NCBI GenBank assembly: GCA_028564705.1
Contig: JAPXFQ010000494.1
Coordinates: 62,001 to 126,000 of the forward strand
Origin: Apricaphanius iberus
Taxonomy: Eukaryota > Chordata > Actinopteri > Cyprinodontiformes > Aphaniidae
Length of the DNA: 64,000 nucleotides
Direction: 5' to 3'
Positions 59,513 through 64,000 of this stretch are shown one piece after another. The position numbers and the translations under genes were made by a program. Each line of letters starts with the position of its first letter. Within the stretch, counting starts at the first letter, position 1. The notes under the pieces were generated by a model that worked only from the letters and a program-made list of their open reading frames with translations, made no database searches and had not been told where the DNA came from.

Positions 59513-60839
59513 CATAACCATGATAGCCTCATTAGGAATAACAATAGCCTCATCAGTGAGCCTTTATGACCCTACCTTTTAAATTTACATATTCAAAACT
59601 CCTAATCCAGTCTTTCAGAAATGAACAAGCCTCTTGGATTAGAGACTAAACGTTTTCAAGACAAGAAGAAAATTCCAGTTGCTTTCTTTTAAACACTCAA
59701 AATTGTGTGGCATGTTCTCTACTTGATCTATAGTTTAAGCTAGGAGGAGAATGTTTAGGGCAGAAAAATCAATGAAATTACCTTTGATCCATTAACTTCG
59801 AACACCAGAACCACCAAGGGTTGGACTGAAAATGATGGCCTTACTTTGGGTCAGATGAGGCTCTTTACTTTCCAGCAGTGCTACTGTCAACACAGGTTCA
59901 TTCAGAAAACGGCAGCAGATAGTTCTGGTTTAGTCTGCTAAATGTCAACAACAATTAATTAATTAATATGATCATTTAAAAGAAAAATTACTTTTAAAGA
60001 AGTTATGAGATATGGGTGGTGGTTGGTAGTAGTGGTGGTGGCGACCCGGTGAAAAACATGGCTTCTATGTGGAAAGTCAAATGCGTGTTTGCACTTACAG
60101 AAATGTAGAGATCGCTATTGAAATTGTTAAGCAACAAAATATTTAAACGATTCTACACAATGCAGAGGGAATTGTCTGATAGTATGAACTTCTGACCTAC
60201 GGCATGAGATTGGATTATGCCTAATTGATTTTACAGCTCAAAAGATAATCAAGACAAGCTAAGCAATAGTGAGTATTGACATCCTGATTAAGATAACAAG
60301 AAGTCAATACAGGGGTGCTTCATGTTTTAACAATAAGGGATGGCATAAAATCTAATCTTATTGAATCAATTCAAAGACTGTTCTCCCATCAAAAAACTGT
60401 ATACAACAAATATAATTTAACAAAAATTGTAAGCCAAGGTTTTCTTTATTTTTTTTTTTCTGGTTTGAGAACCTGTGTTAGAGAGTTACGTTGTTAACAT
60501 ATTATATAAATGTTCCTTATTTTAATTACTCTACTACCAAAACTGGTTGTGCTCGCGACAAACTTTATAGCATTTACTGTAATTTACATTGCATGAATTA
60601 TTTAATAAGCATTTCTTCTGCTGTTGTTTGCACATTTGTTTTTCTCAGTTTTTACTGTGTTAACTTCATTTGAATGCACAATTACACATGCAACTTCTGT
60701 ATACATTTTCAGTTTTTAGATTATCCTACTCAGTGTCCCACTTTATTTTTTATAACTGCACAGTACTTTGTTTTTTGTAATTGGGTCGTTAATGTACATA
60801 TATTATTTTCAATTCTGTTTTTATATGTTTTCTTCTCTA
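59513..60839. other. AT-rich non-coding
   Basis: Short frames only; a T run lies at 60446-60460. Nothing else was recognised. Confidence 0.4.
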
Positions 60840-60990
60840 ACTGATAGGTAGAGGTGGGTAAAATACCTTATTCTACACTTGTTTTGTGATTCTAAATGCT
60901 TTTGTCATCTATTACGTTGCTGCTGTTACCGCTGAATTTTCCCTTTGTCGGACAATAAAAGATTATTCTATTCTATTCTATTCTATTCTA
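60840..60990 (+). repeat. LINE 3' end with TTCTA pentamer tail
   Basis: CGCTGAATTTTCCCTTTGTC then GGACAATAAAAGATTATTC is followed by five TTCTA units. This is the typical 3' end of a fish LINE with a short tandem tail. The coding part is not recognisable upstream. Confidence 0.6.
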
Positions 60991-61639
60991 GTTAGCACTT
61001 GCTGTAGATAATGTGTATATGTTTTTTAATAGATGTTAATTAATTGTTATTTATACCAGCCTTATACCATTTGGTCTATATTTAACAATGATGCTTTTCT
61101 TCTCTGATAAACTTTTCAGCAAATAGAGTATGATGGCTGACACAAGTTAGTAGCGAACAGCAAAAAAGGTTTGACAAGCCAAATTGGCCAGAGCTGCTAT
61201 CAACATAAAGTTCAGTGATATGTGTGTTGAGTTTACAAACAGATAAGACAAAGCACAAGCTTAATTTGTTAAGGTTGCAAGAGCTTGATAGGACAATTTG
61301 CTCAAAGAAATACTTATCTTGTTAAAATGAAATACACCGAAGCAATGAAGAAAAAATTGTTTAAATCAGTAGCATGACAAACCATGTGAAAGAAGAAGAC
61401 AATTGCCCCTTTCCCAAGCCTCCCTACCCTGTCACTGCCAAAATCATATCATCATTCCACCACGTCAGGGCCTGCATTGTGTAGTATCACATGAAGCTAA
61501 GTTCCTACAGATTTGTACTAACAAAGAGCTGGAAATGTTCTAAAAAAAAAAAACTAAAAAAAACATAAATCTTCAAATGAGTCAAGATTATTTCCAGTCT
61601 TAGGCAAGTCATTATATCTTGCAACCAGTGTGCATTTGA
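60991..61639. other. AT-rich non-coding
   Basis: Nothing recognised. Confidence 0.4.
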
Positions 61640-61642
61640 TTA

Positions 61643-61790
61643 AAGCCTAGTTTATACCTCTCCGTTTTGATGGTGATGGAGTGACGGAGCACCATTATCC
61701 GTCGACGCAAGGGCTGTCACCTAGGCAAGGACGGATGGAGTCGAGCCCCATTTTCTAAATATCCGTCTGCGTCAAGGGAGACCGTATGAA
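61643..61790. mobile_element. Partial PIF/Harbinger-like end
   Basis: AAGCCTAGTTTATACCTC follows TTA and resembles the terminus at 23567 (GTTTAT core). CCGTCGACGCAAGG and CCGTCTGCGTCAAGG form subterminal repeats. No right end is present, so this is a truncated copy. Confidence 0.5.
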
Positions 61791-62092
61791 TCTAATGATT
61801 CGATTCAACAATTGTATTTGTTTGCAAAACCCTAAATATAATTAAATAAGAGCAAAATCTACCTCTGTGGGTCTCATTATCCTAGTAACACGTGTAGCCT
61901 TTGACTCAAAAACCGATTAAAAAAGCCAATTATTTAATCACTTTAAAATGGTTTTGCAAACTCTTGAGAACAAATCATTGAATATTAGGGTAAAAACACT
62001 GAAAATAAAATTTAAACACTAGAATATGAGCTTTATTTTAAGTTACTATACTCTTAGTTAAGTTACCATTAATTATTTGTGGGTGACTGTGA

Positions 62093-62205
62093 TTTGGTGG
62101 GTAAAGTAGTTAACTTGTAATCAGAAGGTCATAGATCATCCAGCTTCTGCCTGTCTACCTGCCTGCATGTGTAACCACACATTCGGTTGTGTCTTCAGAA
62201 GCAGA
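62093..62205 (+). repeat. tRNA-derived SINE-like fragment
   Basis: TTTGGTGGGTAAAGTAGTTA then TTGTAATCAGAAGGTCATAG resembles the A-box to B-box part of fish tRNA-derived SINEs. It is not a functional tRNA gene, since no cloverleaf can be completed. Confidence 0.4.
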
Positions 62206-62322
62206 GTAGAGGACAAAAAACAATCTAATGTTAAAGTATGCCTGTCTGCCCTTATTGAAGCCAGTCTGATCTTTAGATACAATTGTAGGAAGAATGCTCT
62301 CCAGTTTATAGACAAGTTTATG
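62206..62322 (-). pseudogene. L1 ORF2 reverse transcriptase fragment (downstream part)
   Basis: Read from 62322 downwards, the frame gives AHKLVYKLESILPTIVSKDQ followed by TGF and a GRHT block, matching the L1 RT segment with the RLE, LP-I and DQTGF signatures. It continues the antisense L1 whose upstream part lies at 63541-64000; the two are separated by an unrelated 1.2-kb block. Confidence 0.75.
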
Positions 62323-62474
62323 AGCCGTTTCCGCTTTACTTCCTAAACTTCTCCCTTATATGCAATCCACTTCCGTTCTGGTGGGCTGGGTTTATTTTTG
62401 CCAGCTAGCTCCGTTGTGTGATATTGTAGTACTGCTATCGTGGTGACAAAGAGGATAAATATAACAATTACAAC

Positions 62475-62845
62475 ATGAAGAAAAGTTGTTCAGGAACAAC
62501 GTGTTCGATAGCTAAAGCACCTGAACTAGTGGTTAGATCGAGAGTGCTACGGCCACAAACCAGCTACGAAGAGGCAATATCTATGTGCGCCATTGTTTAA
62601 ATTTTTTCGCAAGCCTGATACCGACTCGGAATCAAGAGCCTGGCTGAGGGCATTGAATCTAAAGAATCCACCCCGCAACGTTTTTGTTTGTTCTTATCAC
62701 TTTATTGACGGCAAACCAACCAAGGATAATCCTTTCCCTGAGTTGTGGTTGGGATACAATCGCCCTCCCCAGCCCAAGAGGCGCCGACTTATCCAGTGGA
62801 CCACTGCCTCCAACCTGTTAATGAAACGCAGACTTGAATCTGAGG
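62475..62845 (+). pseudogene. THAP-domain exon, probably frameshifted, with splice donor
   Basis: ATG at 62475 opens a frame with MKKSCSGTTC, the C-x4-C pair expected at the start of a THAP zinc finger. The remaining part lies in another frame from about 62530: LFKFFRKPDTD, then SRAWLRALNL (the conserved tryptophan), then VFVCSYHFIDGKP, giving the C-x2-H pair and aromatic residue, followed by a basic PKRRRLI tail. The first frame hits a stop near 62600, and the gap between the two cysteine pairs is longer than in typical THAP domains. A frameshift or a missed intron is therefore likely. A strong donor, GAGG/GTAAGT, follows at 62846. Upstream ACTTCCG motifs near 62390 resemble ETS sites. It could belong to a transposon or be a degraded host gene exon. 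Confidence 0.6.
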
Positions 62846-62914
62846 GTAAGTTCAGCAACTTTAGCTATGAAGCTGACAATACAGTTAATTATGAATAAGT
62901 TGCCATACACTAAC

Positions 62915-63257
62915 TAGGGTGGCCCTACTTCCTCTTTTGCCCGGACATTATCTCCTTGTTGGCCATAAAATTATGTCCGGGGGGATTTTGTAAAATATCA
63001 TAAAATGTCTGAATTAACCTCATACTGTTTCACTGACGGTCATTCAACACAAATACAGTCACTGCCGACCAGCATTATTCTGAGATACCTGTCTTGATTA
63101 CGTGAAAGACCTTGTAAAAACAAAACAAATGAGGAGCTGTGCTGCACTGCATGCGCTGAAATGTGCCACTCAAATGCCGAAACGTAAGTGTAGTTTCACA
63201 GACGAATTGCAGAAAAAATACCCAATGATCATATTAGGTATCAGTGGATGCTCATGA
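62915..63257 (+). mobile_element. hAT transposon 5' end with transposase start
   Basis: TAGGGTGGCCCTACTTCC begins the element, and GGACATTATCTCC with GTCCGGGGGGATTTTG forms the usual subterminal region. ATG at 63174 opens MPKRKCSFTDELQKKYP, the start of a transposase-like protein I associate with fish hAT elements. The frame ends at 63257 after sequence that no longer fits, so the element is truncated at about 63235. Confidence 0.55.
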
Positions 63258-63269
63258 TTATACACACGT

Positions 63270-63540
63270 TCATCCTGCGGTTTTGACTTCTCCAGCTTCA
63301 GTTACCAGCACCCAAGCATTATGCCACGCATTGTTCAAACACTGGCTAGGCTCTACCTTTGCTTTCAGATAAACAAAACGATAGTGTTGGTATGACATGA
63401 CACAACCGACTTTGTTGCTGTGCAGATACTGATATGCCTCGGAAGCTTTCAGATTGTCCATTGCTTTTCCATCTACTGCCATTGACTGCACAAAGTAGGA
63501 GAAAATCTTGCTGTACGTTATGCTGGGCCACGTCATTTCT
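63270..63540 (-). pseudogene. YqaJ/SWIM-type protein fragment
   Basis: The minus frame carries EMTWPSITYSKIFSYFVQS, then LKASEAYQYLHSNKVG and AWVLVTEAGEVKTAG. This follows the pattern of the region just before the SWIM zinc finger in proteins ending in a YqaJ exonuclease domain: W-DITY--I--YL, K-Y-SLDAY, then W-V--E-G-V--A. The SWIM cysteines should come next, but a stop follows at once (63270-63272). The start is not a true start; the left neighbour on this strand is L1. Orientation is opposite to the THAP exon. Confidence 0.5.
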
Positions 63541-64000
63541 ATACAATTAGCGGGATACAGGCCTCAGTAAAGGAGTTGGGTAAGTGACCCAATTTACAAG
63601 ATTCTGAAAAGTTTGAGCAAAGCATCGTTGAAAGTAACTGGGAGATTTTTTTAAAATAATTTCGTGCTGAAGCCATCTGGACCGGGGCTTTTGTTAGACT
63701 GCATTATTTGATAGCCACAATTATTTCAGCCTCTAATATGGGCTCTTCCATTCTTTTTCTGGACTCTTCTGAAAGTGTGGGAATATCAAGGTCATTAAGG
63801 AAGATAAAAATGTCACTGGTATCCCCACGGGATTCTGAAGTGTATCATTTAGAGTATAATTCTTTGAAGATAGCATTGATTTCCAAAGGGTCAGTCACGA
63901 ATTTGACCTGCCTCTGACTGTATTTTGGAAATAGATTTTATTTTTGCTTTAAAGCCTTTAAGTTGGTTAGTTGGTAAGTTGGACTTATCTCCATGGGTAA
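63541..64000 (-). pseudogene. L1 ORF2 fragment: endonuclease-RT linker and RT start
   Basis: Read from 64000 downwards on the minus strand, pieces in several frames give a linker with a SRRVQKKNGRAHIRG-like helix region, then SNKSPGPDGFSTKLF (the K-PGPDGF signature of L1 RT motif 0-1) near 63700-63640, then LPNSFTEACIPLI at about 63545-63580. Multiple frameshifts and stops make it inactive. The upstream part lies beyond the window. Confidence 0.75.

Larger units (their letters stand above)
62323..63540. mobile_element. 1.2-kb block interrupting L1, with THAP, hAT and YqaJ-like pieces
   Basis: L1 ORF2 sequence stops on both sides of this block, at 62322 and 63541, with about 35 codons of L1 missing. 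Inside lie a plus-strand THAP exon, the 5' end of an hAT element and a minus-strand YqaJ/SWIM-like segment. No matching inverted termini or duplication was found at the block edges. Some ISL2EU-group transposons are known to encode a protein with THAP and YqaJ domains, which would explain the pairing but not the opposite orientations. Confidence 0.5.

Noticed and set aside
62093..62165. A functional tRNA gene
   Set aside because: Only A-box and B-box-like parts are seen and no cloverleaf closes; fits a SINE remnant.
63545..63590. Extending the YqaJ-like frame upstream to the residues before EMTWP
   Set aside because: That stretch overlaps the L1 block LPNSFTEACIPLI on the same strand, so the YqaJ-like match is taken to begin near 63540.

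Overview
The window reads as teleost fish nuclear DNA. The evidence is the repeats: Rex3-type RTE retrotransposons, decayed Tc1 transposons, hAT and PIF/Harbinger miniature elements with intact target duplications, an L1 of fish type, a Ty3/gypsy element primed by tRNA-Leu, and teleost-style LINE/SINE tails. Overall composition is AT-rich. No rRNA, tRNA gene, CRISPR array, operon or intact host protein-coding gene was recognised. Family names rest on remembered consensus features, not on a search.

Layout. 1-453 is the 3' half of a Tc1 transposon. 454-31700 is AT-rich and largely intergenic or intronic. It carries dispersed miniature elements: three related hAT copies at 2944, 10602 and 13786, a 733-bp hAT-like element with a perfect 8-bp duplication at 9748, and a GC-rich Harbinger-like element at 23567. 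It also holds a decayed Tc1 transposase at 29098-30083 and a few stretches that look like conserved non-coding DNA. 31755-37015 has a Rex1-like RT fragment, a LINE 3' tail and copy 1 of an unnamed DNA transposon. 40951-43947 is a nearly full-span but broken Rex3.

44390-58200 is a dense nest of insertions: a LINE tail split by a miniature element, hAT-like ends, and an internally deleted gypsy element (48808-51957, duplication AACGG). Copy 2 of the unnamed transposon is broken up by an hAT-like element, an LTR-like block and a LINE with a restriction-like endonuclease. A second, antisense Rex3 remnant follows.

58968-64000 holds another Harbinger-like element and, at the right edge, an antisense L1 split by a 1.2-kb block. 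That block carries a THAP-domain exon, the 5' end of an hAT transposon, and an antisense piece resembling the protein family that pairs THAP with YqaJ/SWIM domains.

There is no cooperative gene system here; the content is mainly the layered history of mobile elements. The most informative loci are the THAP/YqaJ block in L1, the stripped-down gypsy element with unequal LTRs, the paired transposon copies, and two palindromic transcription-factor-like motifs: paired CArG boxes, and TCTCGCGAGA inside a miniature element.
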